A stretch of DNA of 52,438 bases. Source: an uncultured Rickettsiales bacterium (GTDB taxonomy: Bacteria; Pseudomonadota; Alphaproteobacteria; Rs-D84). The stretch covers positions 1-52,438 of the forward strand of contig URSG01000004.1 in the NCBI GenBank assembly GCA_900550565.1. The letters are read 5' to 3'. Below, piece by piece: positions 22,522-31,410 of the stretch. The translations under genes were made by a program, and so were the position numbers. The notes beneath the pieces were generated by a model. The model made no database searches. It was not told the origin of the DNA and was given only the letters and a program-made list of their open reading frames with translations. Numbering within the stretch: the stretch's first letter is position 1; each line of letters starts with the position of its first letter.

Positions 22522-24159
22522 TTAATACACCCCCGGTCTGTCCAATAATCCAACCCAGCGTTCCAATTCATCAACGCCGATAATTCCCTGCAACATCAGT
22601 GACATTGCCGCCTCTTTCAATGTGCGGCCGTCCATATCTTCCAGCCAATAACGCAATGCACCGTCGGTATTTCCAGCCAACGCCAGACGTAAAAATTCAC
22701 TGTTTGTAATGATAATTTCGCCGGCCTTGATACGCCCCAGTGTTCCTGTTCCCTTGCATTCCTTGCACCCGGCACCGCGGATATAAACCTGGCGCAGTCC
22801 CAGTTCCCCAAATGCCGTCATCACACGCCCATAGGCCGGATGTTCTGGGTGGTCAATCAACCGTTCACGACAAAACGGGCAAACCTTTTTAAACAGACGC
22901 ATAGAAATCAATCCACGCATCAGTGTTTCTTCTTTTAACTTGAACGCTTCTATCCCCAGGTCTAATAAACGGGTCAACGCAGACATTGCCGAATTCGCGT
23001 GCAACGTTGTCCAAACATTATGACCAGATAACGCACCACGCACCGTCAACTGGGCCGCCGCCAACGTGCGAATTTCCCCAACCATCAATGTATCTGGGTC
23101 ACTGCGCAATGCCGCGGCCAGTGCCTCGGTATATCTGTCTTCGCGTTGTTCTTCGTTTGTGGTATTTACCACAGGCATCTGGTGCGCGCCAAAAATCTTT
23201 TGTTCAACCGGGTTTTCCACCGTAATCATATTTATTTCGTAATTACGTTCTTTTAACATCAGCGACATATTACGCACCAATGTCGTAGATTTACCAGAAC
23301 TGGTTGGCCCCGCAACAATTACCAGTCCGGTTGGAAACGCGCGCAGACGCATCAACAAACGCTGTTCATATTCGCCAAATTCTTGTTCGGTTTTAATACC
23401 TTCGGACGGGTTATCATACAGCAATCGCATAACCACATACCGCGAACCAAACGCGATTGGATTAAACTGCATACGGATACTAAGAATTCCCATCGGCAGA
23501 TATAAATCCTTGGTCCCACGCAGTGGTGTTCGTCCGTCTTTTTGCGCGGCCTGGTATTCGTTCTGGGCATAGTTCGCGTTTGACATATCAGACGACGCAA
23601 ACGCCGCACGAACAAATGATTCGCCCCACCCCGAATTATATTCCAGAACAGGCTGCATACTGCCGTCAATGCGGAAATAGATTGTGGTTTGGTCACCAAC
23701 CTCAATATGAATATCTGACACTTTTTGCGCAGCGGCACGTGCAACAATATCCACAAAATCTTTCTGCATTTGGTTGTCAAAATCGCGACTGACACGTACC
23801 GGCCCACCCAGGCGTGCCTCGTACGATTTATATATCGCCGACACCAAACCTAAATCAGAATAAAACGGTGTTCGCATTGGACGTGCGCGTGCGCGCAACA
23901 AATCCAAGAACGCCATCACACGCCCATCATATCGGTGCGTGCGTGAAATAATAATTTCCCCACCGGAAAAATACGCAATTAAACCCTGGGTATCTTTTGG
24001 CAGTTCCTGGGACCCCCCAGTTGCCGTCAACAAACGATTCCCATTTGAAAACAAATAATCAACAATATCCTTGGTTTCGGCATTTTCCAACCCCGACGGA
24101 ACAGATGGACGTTCAGCCACTGGGATATTGTTCAAAATATCATTTTCCGTATTGTTCAT
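22522..24159 (-). CDS. pilQ: PilQ/GspE-type secretion ATPase of a type IVb pilus-like system
   Basis: This 545-residue hexameric ATPase powers pilin extrusion. It has Walker A GPTSSGKST, the Asp box and Walker B (DPDTLMVGEIRT), the His box (WTTLHANSA) and a four-Cys zinc element (CPFCRERL … CKECKG) as in GspE/PilB. Domain order is N1-like segment, N2 domain (DIHIEVGDQTTIYFRIDG) and the RecA-like core. Here 'PilQ' is the R64-style name for the ATPase, not the secretin called PilQ in Pseudomonas. Confidence 0.87.
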   Translation of the reverse strand: MNNTENDILNNIPVAERPSVPSGLENAETKDIVDYLFSNGNRLLTATGGSQELPKDTQGLIAYFSGGEIIISRTHRYDGRVMAFLDLLRARARPMRTPFYSDLGLVSAIYKSYEARLGGPVRVSRDFDNQMQKDFVDIVARAAAQKVSDIHIEVGDQTTIYFRIDGSMQPVLEYNSGWGESFVRAAFASSDMSNANYAQNEYQAAQKDGRTPLRGTKDLYLPMGILSIRMQFNPIAFGSRYVVMRLLYDNPSEGIKTEQEFGEYEQRLLMRLRAFPTGLVIVAGPTSSGKSTTLVRNMSLMLKERNYEINMITVENPVEQKIFGAHQMPVVNTTNEEQREDRYTEALAAALRSDPDTLMVGEIRTLAAAQLTVRGALSGHNVWTTLHANSAMSALTRLLDLGIEAFKLKEETLMRGLISMRLFKKVCPFCRERLIDHPEHPAYGRVMTAFGELGLRQVYIRGAGCKECKGTGTLGRIKAGEIIITNSEFLRLALAGNTDGALRYWLEDMDGRTLKEAAMSLMLQGIIGVDELERWVGLLDRPGVY

Positions 24160-24177
24160 ATCGCGTTAAATCCATTT

Positions 24178-24852
24178 TTATTTTGCGTTTGTCACGTTTA
24201 ACGCCTGGGTTGCCCCAGATGGTGTGACAAAAACAATTCCTTCGTCCAGTGATATAGATTTTACGGTAAATCCGTCCAGACTGCGGCCAACAGAAATCTT
24301 TTTATTCTGGCCTGTTTTTAAATCTGCGACTGTTGCCTGTAATTGATTGCCGACGCCAAACACGTTGACCAATTTGTATTTTTCAGAAATTTTAACATCT
24401 GAATCATTATCAGACGCAGACGCACCCTTGCTGGCAACGCGTGGGGCAGAACTTTCGTTTTCCAATGCCTGTTTTTCGCGTTCCAGTCTGGCGGTTTCAG
24501 CCTCTAACTTGGCCTTGGCGGCGTCCAGTTCCTGTTGCTGTTGTTCGGCGCGCCCAGACAACGTATCAATTTCCATATGCAACTTGATTTTTTCGGCCGC
24601 CAACCGGTCTAATTCCAAATCCAGTTGTGCGCGTTCTTTTTCCAGTTGCATTAAAATTTTTTCCTGTTCCAAATCAGTAATCTGTTGAAACAGCGAACCG
24701 TCAACCTGGTAATCAGACACGGCACTGGCCGACACCTGTTCCATATCAGTATCCGTAATTTCAATATCTTGGTCTAAAACCTCGGCCTGGGCACTGGCGA
24801 CCGGAAACGCAAACACAGAAAACAACAAAACATACTTCATTTTATTTGACAT
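24178..24852 (-). CDS. pilP: PilP-type pilus biogenesis protein
   Basis: The 224-residue periplasmic protein has a signal peptide (MKYVLLFSVFAFPVASAQA), a long Glu/Gln/Lys-rich coiled coil (about residues 55-130) and a compact C-terminal beta domain (YKLVNVFGVGNQLQATVADLK…, then VGRSLDGFTVKSISLDEG), the type IVb PilP domain. PilP proteins couple the inner-membrane PilO to the secretin. It overlaps the end of the pilO gene by 11 bp. Confidence 0.75.
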   Translation of the reverse strand: MSNKMKYVLLFSVFAFPVASAQAEVLDQDIEITDTDMEQVSASAVSDYQVDGSLFQQITDLEQEKILMQLEKERAQLDLELDRLAAEKIKLHMEIDTLSGRAEQQQQELDAAKAKLEAETARLEREKQALENESSAPRVASKGASASDNDSDVKISEKYKLVNVFGVGNQLQATVADLKTGQNKKISVGRSLDGFTVKSISLDEGIVFVTPSGATQALNVTNAK

Positions 24853-26101
24853 AGATTATCACCTCATAGTTCCAGATGCGGCGCGACGCGTCCCATGCGC
24901 AACGTGTCATATATACCCCACCAAAATCGTCAAAGATTTTCATAAACTGCATCGGCGTCATTTTTGATTCTGCCGCAACTTCTATCAAGTTCACCGTTGC
25001 AACATCAACGCCATTGCTTAACGTATCGGTTGCAACATTTGTTTCAACATCTGTTGAAATTCCCTGGAACGCCGTCTGAATCGCGCGCAAGACCGTATCA
25101 ATATCACGTTCATCAACCGACGCAACCGACGCAACCGTTGGCAATGTTGCGCGCACCGTCACAACATCTGCTGATTCTTCGTTAACGTATGCGGCCGGCA
25201 TCAGTTCTGTGGCAACGCTGTAAAAATCCCCCAGTGTTCCAAAACTGCGCTTAAACCGTGCCGACGCGTGGGTTTCGCCACATTCGGCCGACACCTGGTT
25301 CCAGCCAGGAATTGGTTGCATTACAAAGCCGATTGCCTGATAGCATACCTGGGCCCGACGTGTCACATCTGGCAATTCGTCGTATGGCATAACAATCGGG
25401 GCCGGTGCTGTTTTTTTCTCTATATCAAACGCAGCGTCCAGTTCTTTGTTTTTTTCTGCGATTTGGCGTTTATATTCGGCCGCCAATTCTGGGTTTATTT
25501 TTGCAACCTGGGGCGGTGTCATCATTTGGCGAATTGGTTCGCGGAAAAATGATAACAAGAAAAACACAAACACAGCCAACAAAACAACCGACAATAAAAC
25601 GCGTCTGAACCGACTGATTGGGCGCAACGTCGCACGCGCACCACCCGAAATTAAATCTGATAAGTTTCGTTCAATCGCACGTGGCATACCCCACGCAGAC
25701 GGCGCAAACAACGCACCCCAATCAGGAATTTCTGATAAACGAAAATATTCTGCACGCGCCGCATCCTGGGAATCAAACAATTTATCTTGCAGAATTATGC
25801 TATTACGCACCGCAACCAGGTAAAAACCATTTTCTGTATCAAACACCCCCAGAAAAGAATTATATTCGGTCAGCGCGTCCATAACCTCGGCCGCGGCAGA
25901 TGGCATACCAATACGATGTCCTGCACGACGTGCGCCCAATCCAATCAGTGTGCGATATTCTGTGAACAGATTCAATTTTCTGTTCATACCACGCGCCAAT
26001 GCGCGCGCATACGCACGCGGTGCCACGCCGACCATGGCAGGTTGCCAAAACAGACCGACGGCATATTTTTTGCGCTTGATATTTATTACTTTGTCTGGCA
26101 A
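24842..26101 (-). CDS. pilO: PilO-type (PilO2) type IVb pilus inner-membrane protein
   Basis: This 419-residue bitopic protein has a cytoplasmic actin-like N-terminal region (FWQPAMVGVAP … LGVFDTENGFYLVAVRN), one membrane helix (LLSVVLLAVFVFFLLSFF, near residue 180), a coiled coil, then a periplasmic domain. The layout matches PilO2. I chose TTG 26099-26101 because GAGAGAG sits just upstream and a good promoter lies between it and the only earlier ATG (26152), which therefore could not be on that transcript. It is the first gene of pilO-pilP-pilQ-pilR. The pilin and secretin genes are not in this window. Confidence 0.75.
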   Translation of the reverse strand: MPDKVINIKRKKYAVGLFWQPAMVGVAPRAYARALARGMNRKLNLFTEYRTLIGLGARRAGHRIGMPSAAAEVMDALTEYNSFLGVFDTENGFYLVAVRNSIILQDKLFDSQDAARAEYFRLSEIPDWGALFAPSAWGMPRAIERNLSDLISGGARATLRPISRFRRVLLSVVLLAVFVFFLLSFFREPIRQMMTPPQVAKINPELAAEYKRQIAEKNKELDAAFDIEKKTAPAPIVMPYDELPDVTRRAQVCYQAIGFVMQPIPGWNQVSAECGETHASARFKRSFGTLGDFYSVATELMPAAYVNEESADVVTVRATLPTVASVASVDERDIDTVLRAIQTAFQGISTDVETNVATDTLSNGVDVATVNLIEVAAESKMTPMQFMKIFDDFGGVYMTRCAWDASRRIWNYEVIIYVK

Positions 26102-26129
26102 TTTCTCTCTCTGGTTTAATATCACGACA

Positions 26130-26159
26130 ATTATAACACAAAACGCGCGCATAACGCAA
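26130..26159 (-). promoter_or_regulatory. Promoter of the pil operon
   Basis: On the minus strand, TTGCGT (26159-26154), 18-bp spacer, TATAAT (26135-26130). Supports the downstream TTG start. Confidence 0.6.
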
Positions 26160-26169
26160 ACACAGAATT

Positions 26170-26195
26170 AAAAACGCCGGCCAAAAAATTGGCCG
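26170..26195 (-). terminator. Terminator of the lipid A operon
   Basis: On the minus strand, CGGCCAA/TTGGCCG with a 4-T loop, then GCGTTTTT. It lies 36 bp after the small lipoprotein stop. Confidence 0.75.
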
Positions 26196-26231
26196 AGCGC
26201 AATTATATTTTTGTATGTTTTTTAATAAATA

Positions 26232-26648
26232 TTACTGGCAATTACCATACATATTTTCACACTGGACAACGACCGCTGTTTCTGTTGTTGTGTTTGTTGC
26301 CTGGTTTGATGTTCGCACAGTGCGTGGATGCGGACAATCATAAACATTTGCCGTTAAAATAAACGCGCGTTCTGGGCCAAAAATAACCCACTCGTTTGGA
26401 CGGGTGCGTTGGCTGGTAATCCAATATGCATTACCACCGCGTGCCTGGTCAACGATGCGGTTTTCCAGGTATCTGCGCGCATCATCAGAATCATAAACAG
26501 ATGCCTCGGTTTCTATTTTATACAGATATGTGCAACCCATTGGTTCGCCGTTGAGTTGTGTTAAAAACTCGCTGCCATTTTCGTTTTTTATCAAATTGTT
26601 GCACGCGGCCAATGCCAGAACAGCAAACACAGAAAAAATTTTTTTCAT
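26232..26648 (-). CDS. Small lipoprotein (DUF4156-like)
   Basis: The 138-residue protein has a lipoprotein signal (MKKIFSVFAVLALAAC, LAAC lipobox, Cys16). The mature part includes 'GCTYLYKIETEAS', 'ARRYLENRIVDQARGGNAYWI' and four further Cys. The pattern C.yL…A…l.n.a…GgNa resembles DUF4156/RcsF-like outer-membrane lipoproteins that can form disulphides, but the match is by eye. It is last in the DUF374-lpxK-lpxC operon, 13 bp after lpxC, so it may be needed for envelope homeostasis. Confidence 0.65.
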   Translation of the reverse strand: MKKIFSVFAVLALAACNNLIKNENGSEFLTQLNGEPMGCTYLYKIETEASVYDSDDARRYLENRIVDQARGGNAYWITSQRTRPNEWVIFGPERAFILTANVYDCPHPRTVRTSNQATNTTTETAVVVQCENMYGNCQ

Positions 26649-26661
26649 ATTATAAATCCCC

Positions 26662-27603
26662 TTATTTACTTTGAACTATATCATAATTTTCTGGGTCACA
26701 GAATAATTTTTTCAGCACCAGGTTATTCAGCGCATGACTGCCCTTGTATGATTCCAGGTCACCAATTACAAATCCACCCGATGTGAACATATCCCCAATG
26801 GCGTCTATAATCTTGTGGCGAACAAATTCATCTGGCCAAATCACAGGATTCAATGTCCCGTCGCCGGCGTCATTTAATGCGATAACATTTTTCTCGCTGG
26901 CACCACGCGCCATACCGTGCGCCTTCAGGTATTCCCATTCAGAATATTTTCCAAACGTGCGTGCGCGTGCAATATTTTTAACGAAATCGTTCACAGATTT
27001 TTTTGTGCCATTAAAACTGTATGAAAATGTTTGGCGACCGATAACCCGTTCTGGATATACCAGTGTTGCAACAATGTTTAATGACGTGCCGTCGTTTGGT
27101 GATAATTTAACAAAACCGTCTGTCTTGCGCCCAGCGATTTTATTCATAACCCACAATTTAAACCGAACAATCGCCGGCAAAGTGCGTAATACTTCGCGTG
27201 CATAAACAGTCACAGGCCGACGCACAACGATTTTTTTCATCTGGGATTTACCGTCTGTATTACCGATAAATTTCGCCAAAAATTCCGACGCACTGCCGTC
27301 CAAGATTGGTGTTTCTGGGCCATCAATATCAATTATTGCACTGTCAATTCCGGCCAAGAACAATGCCGCCATCAAATGTTCTATGGTCTGAACGTGTGCG
27401 CCATCTGTGCGCCCGATTGTGGTATTGCGCATTTTTGTTTCGCCGACATTTTCTGCCAACGCCGGAATCAATTCAGACCCCGGGATATCCGTTCTGTGGA
27501 AAAAAATTCCCGGTTTTCCAGACGGCTTTACAACCATATTTACCGGCAATCCAGAATGAATTCCGACACCAGTAATTTTAATTTTTTTTGCCAGCGTTGA
27601 CAT
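26662..27603 (-). CDS. lpxC: UDP-3-O-acyl-N-acetylglucosamine deacetylase
   Basis: LpxC is the zinc-dependent, committed step of lipid A synthesis. The 313-residue protein has the N-terminal TGVGIHSG motif, QTIEHLMAAL with Glu75 and zinc-ligand His76, the second-domain HKIIDAIGDM (zinc ligands His and Asp), and GSHALNNL with the catalytic His. Length is typical. Its first 26 bp overlap the end of lpxK on the same strand. Usually lpxC sits near ftsZ in proteobacteria; here it is with lpxK and an acyltransferase, making a lipid A cluster. Confidence 0.97.
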   Translation of the reverse strand: MSTLAKKIKITGVGIHSGLPVNMVVKPSGKPGIFFHRTDIPGSELIPALAENVGETKMRNTTIGRTDGAHVQTIEHLMAALFLAGIDSAIIDIDGPETPILDGSASEFLAKFIGNTDGKSQMKKIVVRRPVTVYAREVLRTLPAIVRFKLWVMNKIAGRKTDGFVKLSPNDGTSLNIVATLVYPERVIGRQTFSYSFNGTKKSVNDFVKNIARARTFGKYSEWEYLKAHGMARGASEKNVIALNDAGDGTLNPVIWPDEFVRHKIIDAIGDMFTSGGFVIGDLESYKGSHALNNLVLKKLFCDPENYDIVQSK

Positions 27604-28510
27604 CTTTCAGTTTCTCCTTTAACCAATCAAAAAATCCGTTTTCTATTGTTGTATCCAGGCGCGCATATTTGATTTTATTACGCGCATATTCCGGCAATCT
27701 GACCCAGTCTTTTTCAGTGGTCAACAACACCGCTTTTTTCTTTTCTGCCAACATAAACAGTTTTTCAATATCTTCGTCTGTGTATTGCCAGTGGTCTGGA
27801 AAACTGCGGCGCGCAACAACCGATTTCCCCAGCGCACGAAAGAATTTTTTTGGATACCCAATTCCTGCAAACGCAACTATGCGTTGTGTATCGTCGTATG
27901 GCGACATAGTTGTATTTGTCGCATAAAATACCGGCACATTATCAGGCAATTTAAACTTCTTTTTTGCGCGGTTATTTTTTATAACAACGATTGCGTCGGC
28001 CTTGGTTGCGGCACGACGTGGCTCGCGCAGGGGGCCGGCTGGTAATAAAAATCCGTTTCCATACCCCAACGCTTCGTCAAAAACCAATATAGAAATATCT
28101 TTGTTTATACGCGGATTTTGAAAACCGTCGTCCATAACAATAGGACTGTTTTCATCGGTCTGGCGATTTAACAGTTTTATGGCCGCCATACGATTACCTG
28201 TGTGTACCTGTAATCCGGCGCGCGTCAACATTATCGCTTCGTCCCCGGCGTTTCCAGTATGCGCACTTTTTTTATATCCACGCATAACAATCGGCGCACC
28301 AATCATATTTGCAACTGCGCGTACAATCGGTGTTTTACCAACGCCACCGGCCAATATATTACCAATGCATATCACAGGCCGACGTGATTCATACGACTTG
28401 ATGCCGCGAACAAAATATACCATACGTGACGCACCGTAATATACCCACGACACAGGCACCAACAAACATGCGATTGGCGTTTTATGCATAAACCACCACG
28501 GTGTTTTCAT
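27578..28510 (-). CDS. lpxK: Tetraacyldisaccharide 4'-kinase
   Basis: LpxK phosphorylates the 4' position of the lipid A precursor at the inner membrane. The 310-residue protein has an N-terminal hydrophobic segment, P-loop GNILAGGVGKTP, VMRGYKKS, the DDGFQNP motif with its paired Asp residues, LLPAGPLREP and FPDHWQYTDEDI. It begins 1 bp after the acyltransferase stop and runs into lpxC. Confidence 0.95.
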   Translation of the reverse strand: MKTPWWFMHKTPIACLLVPVSWVYYGASRMVYFVRGIKSYESRRPVICIGNILAGGVGKTPIVRAVANMIGAPIVMRGYKKSAHTGNAGDEAIMLTRAGLQVHTGNRMAAIKLLNRQTDENSPIVMDDGFQNPRINKDISILVFDEALGYGNGFLLPAGPLREPRRAATKADAIVVIKNNRAKKKFKLPDNVPVFYATNTTMSPYDDTQRIVAFAGIGYPKKFFRALGKSVVARRSFPDHWQYTDEDIEKLFMLAEKKKAVLLTTEKDWVRLPEYARNKIKYARLDTTIENGFFDWLKEKLKDVNAGKKN

Positions 28511-28511
28511 T

Positions 28512-29303
28512 TTATTTTCCCTGTTTTTTATTTTTCTGTTCTGCGCGTTGTGCGCGACGCATTTTTTTAAACGAACTGGATTTTAAATCCTGTTCAACCT
28601 GCATCAGGTTAAATTTCTTGTCCAGTTCCCGAACCTGGTCCACCATTATATTTTCCAGGCTATGGCGCAGATTTTCAAAATCATCACGTGAAATCTTGGA
28701 ATCAACGAATATAGGTTCCCCTACTTTACACACAATCCGTGAAAAAGGTAATGCGACCAAATACCTGTCCCAGCGGTCTTGGAACCACGAACGCGACGCA
28801 GAAAAACATACCGGGATAATCGGCGCGCCGGTCATTTTTGCAAAATATAATGCCCCATCTTGGACACGTAATGACGGCCCACCGGGTCCGTCGGGCGAAA
28901 TACACAAACCGTGATCACCCAAACGCAACATACGCACCCCCTGGCGCAGAACAGAAATTCCACCATCAGATGTGCTGCCATAAATTGGTTTTAATCCGAA
29001 CAGACGCTGCAATTTTGCCATCATACGTCCATCACTGTGACGTGACGCAACCGCGTATGCCCGCATACCACCCATACAAATAATCGGCGATAACATCATA
29101 CTGCGCCCGTGCCAGAACACAAAAATCGCCGGCTTTCTGCGGTATTTTTTAAATGTTTTATAGTTTATAATTTTAACCCGTGATGTAAAGTACACAAACC
29201 AAATTGATACTGCCATAAAAATTGCGACAATCCATTGAATAATCGGCAAATGCAGCACTGGTTCCCAGAACCCTTTCCACGCTTTTCTAAATTTTTCGTT
29301 CAT
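28512..29303 (-). CDS. DUF374 lysophospholipid-acyltransferase-family protein (LpxJ-like)
   Basis: The 263-residue membrane-associated acyltransferase has an N-terminal membrane helix (IIQWIVAIFMAVSIWFVYF), then FVFWHGRSMML, SRHSDGRMMA and SPDGPGGPSLRV, the conserved blocks of DUF374. In Helicobacter and Campylobacter a member of this family (LpxJ) adds a secondary acyl chain to lipid A, and alphaproteobacteria commonly encode a DUF374 gene near lpxK/waaA. The C-terminal 30 residues are Lys/Arg/Gln-rich and probably disordered. It is first in the lipid A operon, with Shine-Dalgarno AAGGCCGAAG. Confidence 0.8.
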   Translation of the reverse strand: MNEKFRKAWKGFWEPVLHLPIIQWIVAIFMAVSIWFVYFTSRVKIINYKTFKKYRRKPAIFVFWHGRSMMLSPIICMGGMRAYAVASRHSDGRMMAKLQRLFGLKPIYGSTSDGGISVLRQGVRMLRLGDHGLCISPDGPGGPSLRVQDGALYFAKMTGAPIIPVCFSASRSWFQDRWDRYLVALPFSRIVCKVGEPIFVDSKISRDDFENLRHSLENIMVDQVRELDKKFNLMQVEQDLKSSSFKKMRRAQRAEQKNKKQGK

Positions 29304-29331
29304 CTTCGGCCTTGTTATTTAATATGGCCAG

Positions 29332-29360
29332 ATTCTAGCAACAAAAAAAACATATTTCAA
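29332..29360 (-). promoter_or_regulatory. Promoter of the lipid A operon
   Basis: On the minus strand, TTGAAA (29360-29355), 17-bp spacer, TAGAAT (29337-29332), about 30 bp before the first ATG. Confidence 0.65.
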
Positions 29361-29451
29361 GACAGCAATAGGAATAAAGCCCAAATACCAGTCCCAGCCC
29401 GATAAATATGGTAAAAACCGCATAAAAATCCGCAAAAATTGAAAAAATTCA

Positions 29452-29479
29452 TTGACAGTAAACAATATTGTTGTATAAT
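29452..29479 (+). promoter_or_regulatory. Promoter of initiator tRNA
   Basis: Consensus TTGACA (29452-29457), 16-bp spacer, consensus TATAAT (29474-29479), 13 bp before the mature 5' end. Confidence 0.85.
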
Positions 29480-29492
29480 CCCAGACGTTTAT

Positions 29493-29569
<77 letters not shown>

Positions 29570-29578
29570 AGATTTACA

Positions 29579-29604
29579 AAACCGTCCACATGGGCGGTTT
29601 TTTG
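29579..29604 (+). terminator. Terminator of tRNA-fMet
   Basis: AACCGTCC/GGGCGGTT hairpin followed by TTTT. Confidence 0.85.
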
Positions 29605-29645
29605 TTAGAATCCTAATATCCATAAAAAGTTCAAAAGTTGAAATT

Positions 29646-29675
29646 AAAAAAGTGGCGATTTTTCGCCACTTTTTG
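29646..29675. terminator. Bidirectional terminator
   Basis: AAAAAGTGGCGA/TCGCCACTTTTT with a TTTT loop; on the minus strand it closes the small membrane-protein gene. Confidence 0.85.
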
Positions 29676-29685
29676 ATTACTATAT

Positions 29686-29961
29686 TTATTTAAACAACTT
29701 TTTATGATTATGCCATATAACTATAAACAGATTTATAAAAAATAACCATATTGCAACATTATTATTCAAGAAAATCATATTAAAATAAGGAAATGATATT
29801 CCCATATTATTTATCAAAAAAGGAACCAAACCTATAACTTCTGTCATACTAAAAAAAGCACTAACAAGAAGTACTGTTTTGTCAGAATTACAAAGTTTAG
29901 CAATAAAAAATGGCAAAAATAAAACAAAAATCACACCAATAATTATAAATGTTAAATCCAT
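29686..29961 (-). CDS. Small membrane protein, 91 residues
   Basis: I do not recognise this protein. AAAGGAG precedes ATG 29959-29961; a longer frame upstream adds no plausible domain. Three hydrophobic segments are visible: FIIIGVIFVLFLPFFIAKL, VLLVSAFFSMTEVIGLVPFLI and VAIWLFFINLFIVIW, with a short basic tail (HNHKKLFK). It has its own terminator and is separated from the upstream secreted-protein gene by another terminator. Confidence 0.6.
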   Translation of the reverse strand: MDLTFIIIGVIFVLFLPFFIAKLCNSDKTVLLVSAFFSMTEVIGLVPFLINNMGISFPYFNMIFLNNNVAIWLFFINLFIVIWHNHKKLFK

Positions 29962-30071
29962 TTCAAAATCTCCTTTATATTCACAACTGATGGTACCATA
30001 CATTGTGATTTTATGCAAATTTTTTAGACCTGAATTTCATTTTAATTGAACTGTATTTTGTTAATAAAAAT

Positions 30072-30101
30072 AAAAAACACACCACAATGGTGTGTTTTTT
30101 T
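30072..30101. terminator. Bidirectional terminator
   Basis: AAAAAACACACCA/TGGTGTGTTTTTT; closes the 127-residue secreted-protein gene on the minus strand. Confidence 0.85.
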
Positions 30102-30121
30102 AGTGATGAAAAAACGTAAAA

Positions 30122-30505
30122 TTATTTACAACCAACAAAAGCCCAAACTTCATCAGATGGTTGTGCAATTTTTACACGAACAGCCGTCTGGTCTGCGTCA
30201 CACATTTCGGCATCAATAAACGCAACCTCTATATAATCATGTTCTGTATCGTTTAAAACCATATTAAATACATTTTCGTCACTATCAAAATTATACCGGA
30301 ACATACCATTAGGTTTATTTTGTTTTATATCAATAACCCACTGAATATCAGACGGACATTGATATATCGTATGATTACTGTCTGTTTCTAATACAGTACA
30401 ACCATCAAAAATACGTGGAATATCATACTTTGCAACGTCTGCTGTTTCTGCCAAGGATACAAGCGGAAACAAAGACGCGATTATAGAAATTGTATATTTT
30501 TTCAT
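30122..30505 (-). CDS. Small secreted protein, 127 residues
   Basis: A signal peptide (MKKYTISIIASLFPLVSLA) is followed by about 108 residues with four Cys (GCTVLE, IYQCPSD, EMCDADQ, FVGCK), which suggests a disulphide-stabilised periplasmic domain. No family is recognised. AGAGGGG is a strong ribosome site. It lies directly behind leader RNA copy 3 and is the only gene before the next terminator, so that RNA probably controls it. Confidence 0.62.
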   Translation of the reverse strand: MKKYTISIIASLFPLVSLAETADVAKYDIPRIFDGCTVLETDSNHTIYQCPSDIQWVIDIKQNKPNGMFRYNFDSDENVFNMVLNDTEHDYIEVAFIDAEMCDADQTAVRVKIAQPSDEVWAFVGCK

Positions 30506-30524
30506 ATTTTTCCCCTCTTTTTAT

Positions 30525-30728
30525 TAAAAAATTAAACCACCAACAAGATTGGTGGTCGGGGAGTTGGTGTCAGCAAACAAATGCTCCGTCCCTTTCGGTA
30601 AACGGCTCCCCAACCATAAAAGCCAGGGATGATAACGATGCAAAAAGCACCGAAAACATCAGATTACGATGCTTTTGCACCGTGTTTGCGGGCCACCACA
30701 GCCCCGAAACCCAAATCTCTTTGGATTC
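30525..30728 (-). ncRNA. Structured leader RNA, copy 3 (diverged member)
   Basis: This is a diverged relative of the copies at 12195 and 15081, on the other strand. It starts at the same GAATCC, 7 bp after its -10, and keeps the order of helices: P1 AATCCAAA/TTTGGGTT; GGG/CCC P2; P3 ACGGTGCAAAAGCATCG (30683-30667) with CGGTGCTTTTTGCATCGT (30652-30635); the CCTGGC-TTTT-GG linker; P4 GGTTGGGGAG (30615-30606) with CTCCCCGACC (30563-30554); P5 CCGT/ACGG; P6 AGCA/TGCT; then a terminator CCACCAA/TTGGTGG with a T-rich tail. P3 and P4 differ in sequence from the other copies but stay paired. The last ACC of P4 also belongs to the terminator stem. Confidence 0.78.
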
Positions 30729-30735
30729 ACGTTTT

Positions 30736-30764
30736 ATTATAATATTAAATCAATAAAATTTCAA
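30736..30764 (-). promoter_or_regulatory. Promoter of leader RNA copy 3
   Basis: On the minus strand, TTGAAA (30764-30759), 17-bp spacer, TATAAT (30741-30736). Confidence 0.8.
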
Positions 30765-30788
30765 TATTTTGAAAATAAAACTTATTTT

Positions 30789-31406
30789 CTATAAAAAGCA
30801 TTTTTTTAGTGTTTCGCCGGTATCATTTTGGTCAACGCGTTTGTTGCGGATTTCTTCGGCGGCCTTTATTTTTTGTTTTACTAAAATTAAATCTGGGTGC
30901 GCTTGTAATTCTGTGTTTAGTTCATCAACCGCCGCTGATATATCAGACTGTTTTCTGACAAAAATTGGTGTAATAGAATCGGCAGCGTTATAAACAGAAC
31001 GCTGTAATTCCGATTTAAAATCATCAATCACAGATAAATACGCACGAATATGACCGTCTTCGTGTGACAAAATCGCGTTGTATGAACACGATTCCGGCAC
31101 ATGGCGCATATCTATCTGAACCAGAAAATTAGTGTATCCAACCGATGCAGTGACTGATTTTATTGCGATGCAAAAACCATCTTCTATTGATGTAATATCG
31201 GCAACAATATCATAATTATCTGACAGTGTTGCAATCACATTTCCGTGTAATAAATCCATTGGTTCCAGTGGTTGAACAACCTCTTTGGTCCAGGACGGAC
31301 TGTCAATATAAACCGCTGGATTTAATTTATACGGCAAACAATCGTCGGCCCACCCAGGTGTTGCCATCACAGATAAAATTAAAATTGCAACTTTGCGGAA
31401 ATACAT
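30789..31406 (-). CDS. Exported protein with an HExxH-like motif (putative metalloprotease)
   Basis: The 205-residue protein has a signal peptide (FRKVAILILSVMATPGWA) and a mature part containing ILSHEDGHIRAYLS, where HEDGH fits the zincin HExxH pattern. This resembles DUF922-type putative proteases, but a third zinc ligand is not obvious. The C-terminus is helical (DELNTELQAHPDLILVKQKIKAAEEI). ATG 31404-31406 is chosen because it gives a clean signal peptide; the open frame to 31427 overlaps virB4. It follows virB4 directly and may be part of the secretion apparatus, for example in opening peptidoglycan; that is an inference. Confidence 0.62.
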   Translation of the reverse strand: MYFRKVAILILSVMATPGWADDCLPYKLNPAVYIDSPSWTKEVVQPLEPMDLLHGNVIATLSDNYDIVADITSIEDGFCIAIKSVTASVGYTNFLVQIDMRHVPESCSYNAILSHEDGHIRAYLSVIDDFKSELQRSVYNAADSITPIFVRKQSDISAAVDELNTELQAHPDLILVKQKIKAAEEIRNKRVDQNDTGETLKKCFL

Positions 31407-31410
31407 ATCA

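Noticed and set aside
30525..30728. Candidate tmRNA half, 6S RNA or SRP RNA
   Set aside because: No tag reading frame ending in ALAA-type residues, no 6S open-complex-like central bubble, and no GGAAGG/AGCAG SRP signature. The copies upstream of other genes argue for a leader family.
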